Of a DNA stretch of 64,000 nt, positions 47,625 through 58,161 are shown piece after piece. Made by a program: the position numbers and the translations under genes. The DNA is from Bacillus smithii (lineage in GTDB: Bacteria > Bacillota > Bacilli > Bacillales > DSM-4216). Within the stretch, counting starts at the first letter, position 1, and each line of letters starts with the position of its first letter. Where the stretch lies: positions 1,344,001-1,408,000 of the forward strand of contig NZ_CP012024.1 in NCBI RefSeq assembly GCF_001050115.1. Reading direction: 5' to 3'. A model generated the notes under the pieces. It was not told the origin of the DNA. It made no database searches and was given only the letters and a program-made list of their open reading frames with translations.

Positions 47625-48742
47625 AAGTGAAGAAATTTATAGCCCCTTCCATGCCGGAAGCCATGAAAAAAATTAGAAAGGAGTTAGGCGAGCACGCTGT
47701 TATTCTGAATTCCAAGATTACGTACGGTGGAGGCTTTCTCGGTTTTTTTAAAAAGAAACAATTTGAAGTGATTGCCGCTGTGGATCCTGAACTGGAAATG
47801 ATGGAAAGGATGGAAGCGGAACAGCCGAAAATGCCTCTCCATGTTTCAGAACGGCAAAAGCAAGCTGACCACGGCGAAAATCAACAGCTCAAACAGGAAT
47901 TAGAAGAATTAAAGTCGATGATCGCTCTTTTGACATCAAAAGAGGATCGTTCCAAATACCCGGAAATGATTCATTCCATTCTGTCAGAATTGGAGCAAAA
48001 AGAAATCGGATCCGACCATGTGCGAACCATCGGGGACGAGCTATATGCGTTTTATATTGAATCCAAGGGCGAAGTGAGCGAAACAGAAATACGCAAACGA
48101 GCCATTGATTACTTAAAAAGAAAACTTCAATCCGTTCAAACCGACAACCCGCTATTTGCTAAAAAATATATCAATGTTGTCGGGCCGACCGGCGTGGGAA
48201 AAACGACTACGTTGGCGAAATTGGCGGCAAAAGCAGTGCTGGAATACAAGAAAAAAATTGCTTTTATCACCACGGATACTTTCCGAATTGCCGCGATTGA
48301 ACAATTAAAAACTTATGCCAATTTGCTGAACGTGCCTGTAGAGGTTGTTTATAATTCTGCTGATTTTGAAAAGGCGACGCAAAAATTTTTGGATTATGAC
48401 CTCGTTTTGATTGACACGGCGGGACGTAATTATCGGGAAAATCAGTATATCGACCAATTAAAAGAAATCATTCCGGTCCGTGAAGAGATGGAGACATATC
48501 TTGTGCTGGCTCTTACGTCCAAAGCAGAAGATTTGGAAGAAGTAATAGAAAAATTTCAAGACCTTCCATTTGATCAATTTATTTTTACGAAATTAGATGA
48601 AACAAAGCGAAAAGGCTCATTGTTCAATCTTGTTTGCAAGTACAGGAAAAAAGTAGGATTCCTGGCGAATGGACAAAACGTCCCGGACGATTTATTGACT
48701 GGCAATCCTGAAATCATTTTGAAAGAAATATTGAGGGAGTAA
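47621..48742 (+). CDS. flhF: flagellar biosynthesis GTPase FlhF
   Basis: This 373-residue SRP-type GTPase controls placement of basal bodies. The N-terminal basic/helical B region is followed by NG domains: P-loop [28 protein letters not shown] and TKLDETKRKGSLFNL. It overlaps flhA by ATGA and is followed by its regulator flhG after 4 bases. Confidence 0.96.
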   Translation: MKVKKFIAPSMPEAMKKIRKELGEHAVILNSKITYGGGFLGFFKKKQFEVIAAVDPELEMMERMEAEQPKMPLHVSERQKQADHGENQQLKQELEELKSMIALLTSKEDRSKYPEMIHSILSELEQKEIGSDHVRTIGDELYAFYIESKGEVSETEIRKRAIDYLKRKLQSVQTDNPLFAKKYINVVGPTGVGKTTTLAKLAAKAVLEYKKKIAFITTDTFRIAAIEQLKTYANLLNVPVEVVYNSADFEKATQKFLDYDLVLIDTAGRNYRENQYIDQLKEIIPVREEMETYLVLALTSKAEDLEEVIEKFQDLPFDQFIFTKLDETKRKGSLFNLVCKYRKKVGFLANGQNVPDDLLTGNPEIILKEILRE

Positions 48743-48746
48743 GCAT

Positions 48747-49622
48747 ATGAAAGACCAAGCAGAAGGATTAAGGCTGAAATTGAGAGAGTTGCATCAGTCA
48801 CCCGCTAAAACGGCTGCCGTGATCAGCGGTAAAGGGGGCGTGGGAAAGTCCAATATTTCTGTGAACATAGCTGTCATTTTGGCGCAGTTAGGAAAAAAAG
48901 TTTTATTGTTTGATTTGGATATTGGCATGGCGAATATTCATATTTTATCAGGTATTAGTGCGGATCGCTCGATTGTAGATTTTATAGAAAACGGATACGA
49001 ATTGAAGGATCTGATCATTTCCGGTCCGGGGGGCTTTTCCTACATATTCGGCGGTTCTGGTCTTGGGCGTCTTCTTGAATGGTCTGAGAATGATTTTCAA
49101 CGTTGGATCGAGTCCGTAGCAAAATTGCAGTGGGAATATGATTATATTTTGTTTGATATGGGGGCCGGAGCATCAAAAGAAAGCTTGGAGCTGTTGATGT
49201 CTGTTGATGATTTATTGGTGATCACGACCCCTGAACCGACTGCTGTGACAGACGCGTATTCCATGATGAAATATATTCAAATAAGAGATCAAGACAAACA
49301 TTTTTATTTGATTTGCAATCGTGCTGAATCCAATCAAGAAGGACAAGTCACGCTCGAACGTATATCGATGGCCATGGAGAAATTTTTGCATAAAGAGGTT
49401 TCAAAACTTGGAATATTGCCTGAAGATAAAATCGTAAAGAATGCAGTCGCAAGCCAGACACCTTTCTTTTTATACAATCCTTATTCCAGTATTTCCCGCT
49501 CATTAAAATCGATCGTGGAAATTTATTTGTCCCAATCGAACGCAATGGGAACCATCCAAAAGGGTCGTTTTATTGGGAAGCTTCGCCAGTTTTTTCTGAA
49601 AGGCAGTGTTGGAGATGGATAA
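48747..49622 (+). CDS. flhG: flagellar number regulator FlhG (YlxH, MinD-like ATPase)
   Basis: This 291-residue MinD/ParA-type ATPase stimulates FlhF GTPase and patterns flagella. The deviant Walker A SGKGGVGKSN is near residue 29, DLDIGMANIHILSG follows, and DMGAGASKES is the Walker B region. The N-terminal helix DQAEGLRLKLRE contains the Q residue region used by FlhG to activate FlhF. It overlaps cheB by 8 bases. Confidence 0.95.
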   Translation: MKDQAEGLRLKLRELHQSPAKTAAVISGKGGVGKSNISVNIAVILAQLGKKVLLFDLDIGMANIHILSGISADRSIVDFIENGYELKDLIISGPGGFSYIFGGSGLGRLLEWSENDFQRWIESVAKLQWEYDYILFDMGAGASKESLELLMSVDDLLVITTPEPTAVTDAYSMMKYIQIRDQDKHFYLICNRAESNQEGQVTLERISMAMEKFLHKEVSKLGILPEDKIVKNAVASQTPFFLYNPYSSISRSLKSIVEIYLSQSNAMGTIQKGRFIGKLRQFFLKGSVGDG

Positions 49623-50694
49623 AAAGAAAGTACTCATAGTAGATGATTCCGCATTCATGAGAAAATTGATCTCGGACTTTGTTTCCGAACATCCTGAATT
49701 GGAAGTGGTCGGGACAGCTAGAAACGGAAAAGATGCCATAGAAAAAGTGAAGACGTTATGTCCGGATGTCGTCACGATGGACATCGAAATGCCAGTCATG
49801 AACGGACTTGAAGCGCTAAAATGGATCATCAGCCATTATCAGCTGCCGGTTGTAATGCTGTCGAGTACGATGAAGGAAGGAACAGAAAATGCGATTAAAG
49901 CCCTTGAAAATGGAGCTTTTGATTTTGTGGCAAAGCCGTCCGGACCGATTTCGCTGGATCTGGATAAGGTAAAAAATGAATTGATCTCGAAACTTTTGCT
50001 GGCTTCAAAGGTAAAAAAAGGAACGAAAAGCAACGTGCGGGTCCATACAGACGAGATGGATCGCGGCCTAATGACGTCCAATAGGGAGTCGGAGTTAAAC
50101 CATTGGAGTACGAAAGAATATGCAAAAAGTTTAGTGCTAATTGGCACTTCCACCGGTGGACCGAGAGCGCTTCAAGAAGTGCTGCCGCAACTGCCAAAGG
50201 AAATTGGAGCGCCTATTCTAATCGTTCAACACATGCCTCCAGGATTTACAAAATCCTTGGCTGATCGTTTGAATCAACTGTCACGCATCTACGTTAAAGA
50301 AGCGGAAGACGGTGAGCTGTTGAAAAAAGGAGTTGCCTATATTGCCCCCGGGAATTTTCATATGAAAATCAAGGAGGTAGGAAGGTCTCTTGCCATCTCG
50401 CTTGATCAATCTCCCCGAATGAATGGTCACAAGCCTTCTGTAGATGTTCTTTTTGAGTCAGCTAGCAAATTGGAATTTTATAAAAAAATTGCCGTTATTT
50501 TAACTGGAATGGGTTCAGATGGGACTTATGGTCTGATAAAATTAAAAGAAAAAGGCAATGTACATACCATCGCTGAGTCTAAAGACTCATGCGTTGTATT
50601 TGGAATGCCAAAATCTGCAATTGAAGCGAATGTCATTGATGAAGTGAAACCGATTCAAGATATCGCTCAATCAATCTTAAAATATTTGTCTTAG
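49615..50694 (+). CDS. cheB: chemotaxis protein-glutamate methylesterase CheB
   Basis: This 359-residue enzyme demethylates and deamidates chemoreceptors. The receiver domain has Asp56 (TMDIEMPVMNG). The C-terminal esterase has the catalytic Ser in GTSTGGPRAL, His in VQHMPPGFT and Asp in LTGMGSDGTYG. ATG 49615 is used; TTG 49606 is an alternative because AAAGG lies at either plausible distance. Confidence 0.95.
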   Translation: MDKKKVLIVDDSAFMRKLISDFVSEHPELEVVGTARNGKDAIEKVKTLCPDVVTMDIEMPVMNGLEALKWIISHYQLPVVMLSSTMKEGTENAIKALENGAFDFVAKPSGPISLDLDKVKNELISKLLLASKVKKGTKSNVRVHTDEMDRGLMTSNRESELNHWSTKEYAKSLVLIGTSTGGPRALQEVLPQLPKEIGAPILIVQHMPPGFTKSLADRLNQLSRIYVKEAEDGELLKKGVAYIAPGNFHMKIKEVGRSLAISLDQSPRMNGHKPSVDVLFESASKLEFYKKIAVILTGMGSDGTYGLIKLKEKGNVHTIAESKDSCVVFGMPKSAIEANVIDEVKPIQDIAQSILKYLS

Positions 50695-50709
50695 GAAGAG
50701 GTGGAACAG

Positions 50710-52749
50710 ATGGAAACGACTCAATATCTTGAAATATTCATAGAAGAAAGCAAAGAGCATTTGCAAGCTATTAATGAAAATCTTCTTGAGCTTGAAAAAA
50801 ACCCGGAAGATATGGAGATCGTCAATGAGGTATTCCGGTCTGCCCATACTTTAAAGGGAATGTCCGCCACAATGGGATTTGAAGATTTAGCAAACCTCAC
50901 TCATAAAATGGAAAATGTTCTGGATGCCATCCGCAACCATAAAATAAAAGTTACAACAGACGTATTAGATGTTGTCTTTGCTTCGGTGGATGATTTGGAG
51001 GCCATGATTCAAGATATTGCTTCTGGTGGAGATGGCAAAAGAAATGTAGAGGAGATAGTGGCACGGCTTAAAGCGATTGAAAGCGGATCGAACGTCGAAA
51101 AGAAGGAGAAAAGTGAAGTCCGGGAGCCAAGCCATTCAAGTGAAGGGAATTCTGTGCAATATGACGAATTTGAAACAACCGTTATTCAGCAGTCAAAAGA
51201 ACAAGGATTTTCCTGTTACGAAGTGATCGTTACATTAAAGGAAGACTGTCTGTTAAAAGCGGCACGGGTTTATATGATTTTTGAAGTTCTTGAAAAATGC
51301 GGAGAAATCATTAAATCTGTTCCTGCAGTAGAAGAGTTGGAAGAAGAGCATTTTGATCATCGATTTACGGTAACGATTGTGACGAAAGACGAAGCTTCTG
51401 AGATTGAAAAGAAAGTGATGAAAGTTTCAGAAGTAGAAAAAGTGGTCGTTCAGCCTTTTGCAGATTCTCCAAAACAAGCCAGCGACCATTCAAAAGAAAC
51501 AGATCATTCCGACAAGGAGGAAAAGAAAAAGGCCTCTGCAGAAAAAAACGCGAAAGATCATCAAGCAGATGGAGGCAAACAAAGAAAATCCAAAAATGTT
51601 TCCAATAAAACGATTCGTGTCAACATCGAACGTTTGGACAGCTTGATGAATTTATTTGAAGAACTGGTGATTGACCGCGGACGACTTGAGCAAATCTCCC
51701 GTGAGTTAAATCACCCTGAATTGACTGAAACAGTGGAACGGATGTCCAGAATTTCCGGAGACTTGCAAAATATTATTTTAAATATGCGGATGATTCCGGT
51801 TGAAACGGTATTTAATCGTTTCCCGCGGATGGTTCGTAAACTAGCCCGCGAATTAGATAAACAAATTAATTTAGAAATCATCGGGGCGGAAACGGAGCTG
51901 GACCGGACGGTTATAGATGAAATCGGTGATCCGCTTGTCCACTTGCTCAGAAATGCTGTCGATCATGGAATTGAAACGAAAGAAGAAAGAAAAGCGAAGG
52001 GGAAACCGATAGAAGGTACAGTAAAGTTAAAAGCCTATACAAGCGGAAACCATGTTTTCATTGAAGTGGAGGATGATGGAGCGGGAATCAACCGTGAGAA
52101 AGTATTAAAAAAAGCCATTGATAAAGGAATTGTATCTCAAGAGGAAGCGGAGAAATTAACGGACAGTGAAGTATTTGGCCTCATTATGGAATCCGGTTTT
52201 TCGACAGCCGACCGTATTACGGATATTTCCGGAAGAGGTGTGGGACTTGATGTAGTCAAGACGACGATTGAATCGATTGGCGGATCCATCAATATCAACT
52301 CAGTTGAAGGCAAAGGTTCCGTCTTTTCTATTCAGCTGCCGCTGACACTCTCTATTATTTCAGTCATGCTGATCGAAGTAGGAAATGAAAAATATGCCAT
52401 ACCGTTATCCTCCATAATCGAAACAGCCATTATCAAAAAAGAAGACATCTTAAGTGCGCATAGTAAAAAAGTCATTGATTTTAGAGGGAAAGTCGTGCCT
52501 CTTCTCTTTTTGGAAAAGCTCTTCGAGGTACCGAAAGAAGAGGCGGAAGATGATTACTTGTCAGTTGTCATCGTCCGAAAAGGCGACAAAATGGCGGCAT
52601 TGGTCGTGGATTCTTTTATTGGGCAGCAAGAAGTGGTATTGAAAAGTCTCGGGAATTATCTAACGAACGTATTTGCCATATCCGGAGCGACTATTTTAGG
52701 AGACGGTCAAGTAGCATTAATCATTGATTGTAACGCACTAATCAAATAG
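50710..52749 (+). CDS. cheA: chemotaxis sensor histidine kinase CheA
   Basis: This 679-residue kinase has domains in order: HPt with phospho-His46 (RSAHTLKGMSA), CheY/CheB-binding P2, a charged linker rich in K, D, S (about 250-300), a dimerisation domain, an ATPase domain with N box HLLRNAVDHGIE and G box GRGVGLDVVK, and a C-terminal CheW-like domain. GTG 50701 lies in the ribosome site AAGAGGTGG, so ATG 50710 is preferred. Confidence 0.97.
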   Translation: METTQYLEIFIEESKEHLQAINENLLELEKNPEDMEIVNEVFRSAHTLKGMSATMGFEDLANLTHKMENVLDAIRNHKIKVTTDVLDVVFASVDDLEAMIQDIASGGDGKRNVEEIVARLKAIESGSNVEKKEKSEVREPSHSSEGNSVQYDEFETTVIQQSKEQGFSCYEVIVTLKEDCLLKAARVYMIFEVLEKCGEIIKSVPAVEELEEEHFDHRFTVTIVTKDEASEIEKKVMKVSEVEKVVVQPFADSPKQASDHSKETDHSDKEEKKKASAEKNAKDHQADGGKQRKSKNVSNKTIRVNIERLDSLMNLFEELVIDRGRLEQISRELNHPELTETVERMSRISGDLQNIILNMRMIPVETVFNRFPRMVRKLARELDKQINLEIIGAETELDRTVIDEIGDPLVHLLRNAVDHGIETKEERKAKGKPIEGTVKLKAYTSGNHVFIEVEDDGAGINREKVLKKAIDKGIVSQEEAEKLTDSEVFGLIMESGFSTADRITDISGRGVGLDVVKTTIESIGGSININSVEGKGSVFSIQLPLTLSIISVMLIEVGNEKYAIPLSSIIETAIIKKEDILSAHSKKVIDFRGKVVPLLFLEKLFEVPKEEAEDDYLSVVIVRKGDKMAALVVDSFIGQQEVVLKSLGNYLTNVFAISGATILGDGQVALIIDCNALIK

Positions 52750-52766
52750 GGAAGGGGAGAGAAAAA

Positions 52767-53207
52767 ATGAGCAAAATATCAGCACCTTCTGTTCTGAAGG
52801 TTATTGCCTTTCAATTAGGCGACAACGAATATGCGCTGCCAATCCATCAAGTCCAATCCATCGAAAGATTGATGCCTATTACTCGAGTACCTAAGACGGT
52901 CCCGTTTATCAAAGGTGTGATCAATTTAAGGGGAGTGGTCACCCCGATCATTGATTTAAGAACACGATTTGGGCTTCCCGAAAAAGAGTTTGATGATGGT
53001 ACAAGAATTATTGTTGCGACGCTTAATGAAATGGAAGTAGGGTTCATTGTGGACGGAGCGAATGATGTGTTAGATATTTCCGAAGAGTTCATCGAACCCC
53101 AGCCTGAAATGGTAGGGGAAATTGAAGCAGAATATATCACGGGTGTTGTCAAATGGGAAAAAAGGCTTCTTATTTTATTAAGTCTTGAAAAAATTCTAGA
53201 AAAATAA
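52767..53207 (+). CDS. cheW: chemotaxis coupling protein CheW
   Basis: This 146-residue scaffold links CheA to receptors. It has the two SH3-like subdomains with FQLGDNEYALPIHQVQSIER, FIKGVINLRGVVTPIIDLR and the C-terminal KRLLILLSLEKIL. A good GGGGAGAG site precedes the ATG. It lies 17 bases after cheA. Confidence 0.96.
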   Translation: MSKISAPSVLKVIAFQLGDNEYALPIHQVQSIERLMPITRVPKTVPFIKGVINLRGVVTPIIDLRTRFGLPEKEFDDGTRIIVATLNEMEVGFIVDGANDVLDISEEFIEPQPEMVGEIEAEYITGVVKWEKRLLILLSLEKILEK

Positions 53208-53219
53208 GGATGAAAGCTG

Positions 53220-53861
53220 ATGAGTTACTTAGATCGGATACAAAACGCTCATTTAGACACGTTCAAGGAAATTGGAAATATCGGGGCGGGCCATGCAGCC
53301 ACTGCTTTGTCCACTTTGATGAATAAAAAAATAAATATGGTGGTTCCCACTGTACAAATTCTTCACTTTGATGACGTGATGGAAATGGCGGGCGGACCGG
53401 ACAACATTGTAGCAAGCGTTTTTTTGCGGATTGAAGGAGATATTGAAGGAAGCATGTTTTTCGTCCTCCAGCTGGAACAGGCAGCACTTTTTATACAAAA
53501 GCTGACTGGCGACCAATCTTTTTCTTTTGACCATCCGCCCTATTCGGAAATGGCTTTATCGGCGCTTCAAGAATTAGGAAATATTTTGTCCGGTTCGTAT
53601 TTGTCTGCTTTGGGAGATTTTACGGGTCTGCATGTTTTTCCGTCCGTACCCGCCTTGGCCATTGATATGGTGGGAGCCGTAATGAGTGATGGATTGTTTG
53701 AAATATCCCAATACAGCGATTATGCCATTTTTATTGACACGACTTTGAAAGAAGCAGATGGAAAAGCCTCTGATTCCGTGAAAGGACATTTTTTTCTCTT
53801 GCCTGACCCGAATTCCTTTTGGAAAGTTTTGGATGCATTGGGAGTGCCGCTAGATGAATGA
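53220..53861 (+). CDS. cheC: CheY-P phosphatase CheC
   Basis: This 213-residue phosphatase takes part in adaptation together with CheD. Two active-site regions, FKEIGNIGAGHAATALSTLM (about residue 19) and LQELGNILSGSYLSAL (about residue 118), carry the E-x2-N pairs. It overlaps cheD by 8 bases, consistent with their heterodimer. Confidence 0.96.
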   Translation: MSYLDRIQNAHLDTFKEIGNIGAGHAATALSTLMNKKINMVVPTVQILHFDDVMEMAGGPDNIVASVFLRIEGDIEGSMFFVLQLEQAALFIQKLTGDQSFSFDHPPYSEMALSALQELGNILSGSYLSALGDFTGLHVFPSVPALAIDMVGAVMSDGLFEISQYSDYAIFIDTTLKEADGKASDSVKGHFFLLPDPNSFWKVLDALGVPLDE

Positions 53862-54351
53862 GACGGTAAAAGTCATTAAAGTAGGTATCGCTGATTTAAA
53901 TGTGGTGCGCCCACCCGATCGAATTCGAACGGCTGGTTTAGGTTCTTGCGTTGGAATTGTCATATTTGATGAAAAAACAAAAATTGGCGGGTTGGCTCAT
54001 ATTATGCTGCCGGATTCTTCGCTAGCCAAGACGGAAACATTTAATAAAGCCAAATTTGCTGATACAGCTATTCCCCAATTAACGGATATGTTAATCAACG
54101 AAGGTGCGCTGCGTAAACGATTAAAAGCAAAAATTGCCGGAGGAGCACAAATGTTCCAATTCTCGTCCAAAAATGAAATAATGAGAATCGGACCGAGAAA
54201 TGTCGAGGCAGTGAAAAAACAATTGAACAGAGAACATATTCCCATCGTAGCCGAGGACGTTGGCGGTAACAGTGGAAGAACCATTGAGTTTGATCCTTCC
54301 ACTGGCCTTTTGGAAATCAGAACCGTGAATAAAGGCGTGTCCATCATTTAA
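53854..54351 (+). CDS. cheD: chemoreceptor glutamine deamidase CheD
   Basis: This 165-residue enzyme deamidates receptor glutamines and stimulates CheC. The catalytic Cys is in GLGSCVGIVIFDE and the His in GGLAHIMLPDS, with KIAGGAQMF and EDVGGNSGRTIEF downstream. Unlike in B. subtilis, sigD does not follow directly. Confidence 0.96.
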   Translation: MNETVKVIKVGIADLNVVRPPDRIRTAGLGSCVGIVIFDEKTKIGGLAHIMLPDSSLAKTETFNKAKFADTAIPQLTDMLINEGALRKRLKAKIAGGAQMFQFSSKNEIMRIGPRNVEAVKKQLNREHIPIVAEDVGGNSGRTIEFDPSTGLLEIRTVNKGVSII

Positions 54352-54706
54352 CATTTTTTTCGAAAGAAGCCCGTCTTTAAGCGAAGTGTAGGGGCGACGA
54401 AAGGGTTTGTTATTTTAGATGTGTGTGACGGGAAAAGGAAACTTCTGATCGAAAAAATAGTAGAATACTAGATGTATTATCATTTCGTATACTCGGATAC
54501 TGTCTCAAAGAGCAATAGACGATTTTTCATTCGCTTCGCTCGACTGTTGTTTGTTTCGAAATCACATCCGTCGCAATAAAGATCATCTATTTTCTGCTAT
54601 TTTTACCGCATTCATTCAGGCAAACAAAAAATGGTTGTACGAAAACCGAATATCGGCCTCGCTATGAATCACAAACTTCCCTGGGAAACATTCGAGGAGG
54701 AGAATC
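54352..54706 (+). other. 355-bp spacer between cheD and sigD
   Basis: I recognise no gene in this interval. It contains the 13-base word GATACTGTCTCAA (54496-54508), found again at 59576-59588, and a stretch TTCGCTTCGCTCGAC. No convincing terminator or promoter is visible. The sigD ribosome site GAGGAGGAG lies at its right end. It may hold a decayed insertion, but this cannot be shown here. Confidence 0.5.
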
Positions 54707-55489
54707 ATGATAGATGTACAACTTGTAGAGGAGAAAAAATGGTGGGATTTATGGCTTACATCAAGAGATCCGGACGCCGGGGATTTGCTTGTCAAACGAT
54801 ATACTCCGCTTGTCAGTTATCATGTTCAGCGCCTCTCTGTTCACATGCCGAAAAATGTAAGCCGGGATGAACTCAAAAGCCTCGGATTTTTAGGCTTGGT
54901 GGATGCGTTGACAAAATTTGATCCGTCCAGAGATTTAAAGTTTGATACATACGCTTCTTTTCGTATTAGAGGAGCAATATTAGATGGGCTCAGAAAAGAG
55001 GACTGGCTTCCAAGAGGGACGAGGGAAAAAGCGAAAAAAATCGAAGCCAAAATCGAAGAATTAGAGCAGCAATTTTTAAGACATGTCACGGCGGAAGAAG
55101 TCGCAAACGAACTAGACATGAGCGTAGAGGAACTTCAACAAATCATGGCTGAATATTATACGGCCAACATATTATCGATGGACGATCAAATAAAAGATCA
55201 AGAGGAAATGGATGGAAAAGGCTACGATATCAAAGATGACCGAATCTCTACTCCTGAAGAAGAGGTTGTCAAAGAGGAGTTAATCCAAGAGTTATCCCGT
55301 GAAATAGCGGGATTGTCTGAGAAAGAAAAATTAGTGCTGAGCCTATTTTATCAGGAGGAGTTAACATTGACTGAAATTGGAGAGATTCTGAATCTTTCCA
55401 CTTCACGAATTTCACAGATCCATTCGAAAGCTCTTTTTAAATTGCGGAACAAGCTAAAAAAAGTCAGCGGCATCCCTTTTCGCTGCTAA
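54707..55489 (+). CDS. sigD: RNA polymerase sigma factor SigD (FliA-type)
   Basis: This 260-residue sigma-28 drives late flagellar, chemoreceptor and autolysin genes. Region 2 includes KSLGFLGLVDALTKFDPSRD and FDTYASFRIRGAILDGLR. Region 3 is central. Region 4 has the helix-turn-helix LTEIGEILNLSTSRISQIHS. ATG 54707 follows GAGGAGGAG. Being last in a long operon is known to tie SigD level to motility state in B. subtilis. Confidence 0.97.
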   Translation: MIDVQLVEEKKWWDLWLTSRDPDAGDLLVKRYTPLVSYHVQRLSVHMPKNVSRDELKSLGFLGLVDALTKFDPSRDLKFDTYASFRIRGAILDGLRKEDWLPRGTREKAKKIEAKIEELEQQFLRHVTAEEVANELDMSVEELQQIMAEYYTANILSMDDQIKDQEEMDGKGYDIKDDRISTPEEEVVKEELIQELSREIAGLSEKEKLVLSLFYQEELTLTEIGEILNLSTSRISQIHSKALFKLRNKLKKVSGIPFRC

Positions 55490-55514
55490 AAGAATTGAAA
55501 TTCAGGTGGGAATC

Positions 55515-56048
55515 ATGGTGTCAACTTTTTTGTTTTTCATATCCATTATTTTTAATGTCATCACACTGTTTGCTGTTGTGCTCCTTTACATGAGACAAAA
55601 CCGCCTTTTCGGATTAAAAGAGGAGCAAGAAAAAATGATTCAAGATACGGAAGAAATGTTATCAACCTATCTTCTTCAAATGAAAGATGAAAATGAAGCA
55701 TTTCTGAAAAAAATATCGTCCATAGAGGCCAAACAGCCGCATCATAAGCATAAAAAGGAAAGTTTCGAGATTCAGTCGAAACAGGATGAACGGAAATGGA
55801 CCCAGTCCAAACAGCCTATCGTTTCGAAAAAAGAAGCGTTGAAAAAATACCAGCAAGAACCGTCGGTCGTTGGGCCTAAAGAATCCAAAACGGAGATGGA
55901 CATATTGGATTGGACGGAAGACGACTTATATGAAAATGTATTGTTTTTACAAAAAAAGGGTTTAACGATTGAAGAAATTGCGCATAAATTAAATAAAGGT
56001 ACAACAGAAATACAACTGCTTTTAAAATTTCGAGCAAATGGGCAATGA
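55515..56048 (+). CDS. swrB: SwrB-like motility protein (YlxL)
   Basis: This 177-residue protein has one N-terminal membrane helix (FLFFISIIFNVITLFAVVLL), a coiled-coil and charged middle, and a C-terminal helix-turn-helix-like segment (LTIEEIAHKLNKGTTEIQLL). In B. subtilis SwrB, encoded directly after sigD, activates assembly of the flagellar export apparatus. GTG 55506 lies within CAGGTGGG, so ATG 55515 is preferred. Identity rests on position and overall architecture. Confidence 0.82.
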   Translation: MVSTFLFFISIIFNVITLFAVVLLYMRQNRLFGLKEEQEKMIQDTEEMLSTYLLQMKDENEAFLKKISSIEAKQPHHKHKKESFEIQSKQDERKWTQSKQPIVSKKEALKKYQQEPSVVGPKESKTEMDILDWTEDDLYENVLFLQKKGLTIEEIAHKLNKGTTEIQLLLKFRANGQ

Positions 56049-56053
56049 TAAGC

Positions 56054-56082
56054 TTGATAGTTAGATTTGATTATGATATAGT
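56054..56082 (+). promoter_or_regulatory. sigma-A promoter for rpsB
   Basis: TTGATA (56054-56059), 17 bases, TATAGT (56077-56082) with TG at the extended -10. The leader of about 110 bases contains the small hairpin GTGTG/CACAC (56091-56104). Confidence 0.75.
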
Positions 56083-56159
56083 AACTTTTGGTGTGAATAC
56101 ACACGTTCTCGGATTTAATCAGAGGGTGCTGATTTTTGTCAGTCTCTGTTTAAATATGA

Positions 56160-56927
<768 letters not shown>

Positions 56928-56955
56928 GCTCCAGCGCCAATCAAGATAAAAATGA

Positions 56956-56993
56956 AAAGGTGATAAGAGGGAAGGCCCTTATCACCTTTTTTT
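56956..56993 (+). terminator. terminator/attenuator between rpsB and tsf
   Basis: AAAAGGTGATAAG and CTTATCACCTTTT form a long stem followed by TTT. It would lower tsf expression relative to rpsB unless tsf has its own promoter. Confidence 0.92.
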
Positions 56994-57078
56994 AAGAAAT
57001 TTTACGGTGAAATCAAAAGCTGGATGGCTGTTTCGGCTATTGCGGCTTAGTACATATATTCTTAAGGAGGAAAAAAAG

Positions 57079-57960
57079 ATGGCAATTACTGCGCAAATGG
57101 TAAAAGAACTACGTGAAAAAACGGGCGCCGGCATGATGGATTGCAAAAAAGCGCTGACAGAAACGAATGGCGATATGGAAAAAGCGATCGATTTTCTTCG
57201 TGAAAAAGGAATGGCCAAAGCTGCCAAAAAAGCTGACCGCGTAGCAGCTGAAGGAACAACTTATCTGTTAAGCGAAGGAAATAAAGCCGTTATTTTGGAA
57301 GTCAACTCCGAAACAGATTTCGTGGCTAAAAACGAAAGCTTCCAAAATCTCGTAAAAGAATTGGCTCAACATATTTTGAAAAATGAACCAAAAACAGTCG
57401 AAGAAGCTCTTGACCAAACGATGGAAAATGGCGCAAAAGTAAGTGAATACATCAATGAAGCCATCGCTAAAATCGGTGAAAAATTAACTCTTCGCCGTTT
57501 CGAAGTGAAGACGAAAGGCGAAAATGAAGTTTTTGGTGAATATTTGCATATGGGTGGACGAATCGGCGTTCTTGCCCTCTTAAGTGGAACAACGGATGAA
57601 AGTGTAGCAAAAGATGTAGCTATGCATGCTGCTGCCTTGAATCCAAAATACGTTTCTCGCGACCAAGTGCCGCAAGAAGAAGTAGAGCACGAACGTCAAG
57701 TTTTGAAACAGCAAGCTCTCAATGAAGGAAAACCTGAAAAAATTGTTGAAAAAATGGTTGAAGGACGTCTTAACAAATTCTTTGAAGAAATTTGTCTGCT
57801 TGAACAATCCTTTGTTAAAAACCCTGATCAAAAAGTTCGCCAATTCGTTGAATCTAAAGGTGCAACTGTCAAAGATTTTGTGCGTTTCGAAGTAGGAGAA
57901 GGAATTGAAAAACGCCAAGAAAACTTCGCTGAAGAAGTAATGAATCAAATGAAAAAATAA
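57079..57960 (+). CDS. tsf: translation elongation factor Ts
   Basis: This 293-residue nucleotide-exchange factor for EF-Tu has the signature [20 protein letters not shown] at about residue 8 and the second family motif [15 protein letters not shown]. An open frame extends to 57007, but AAGGAGG at 57064-57070 and the family start [11 protein letters not shown] support ATG 57079. Confidence 0.97.
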   Translation: MAITAQMVKELREKTGAGMMDCKKALTETNGDMEKAIDFLREKGMAKAAKKADRVAAEGTTYLLSEGNKAVILEVNSETDFVAKNESFQNLVKELAQHILKNEPKTVEEALDQTMENGAKVSEYINEAIAKIGEKLTLRRFEVKTKGENEVFGEYLHMGGRIGVLALLSGTTDESVAKDVAMHAAALNPKYVSRDQVPQEEVEHERQVLKQQALNEGKPEKIVEKMVEGRLNKFFEEICLLEQSFVKNPDQKVRQFVESKGATVKDFVRFEVGEGIEKRQENFAEEVMNQMKK

Positions 57961-58058
57961 TTTCGACCTTTCCAAGAATATCTGAGTGAGAAGATACTCA
58001 CTATGCCTTATTTGAAAACAAGATGAACGTTTTTTGTTCTCGGAAATCGAGGGAATAG

Positions 58059-58085
58059 AGGGAACACAATGTGTTCCCTTTTTTT
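58059..58085 (+). terminator. rho-independent terminator after tsf
   Basis: AGGGAACACA and TGTGTTCCCT pair perfectly, followed by a T-run. Confidence 0.94.
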
Positions 58086-58161
58086 CAGAATGACATGACA
58101 TTAAATTAAGAAGGTACACAGCTAAACGATAAAAACTAGTGATTTACATACGGAGGTTCTT

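Noticed and set aside
54631-54870. 79-codon + frame overlapping the start of sigD
   Set aside because: It runs out of frame through sigD and its product resembles no family; sigD has the strong ribosome site.
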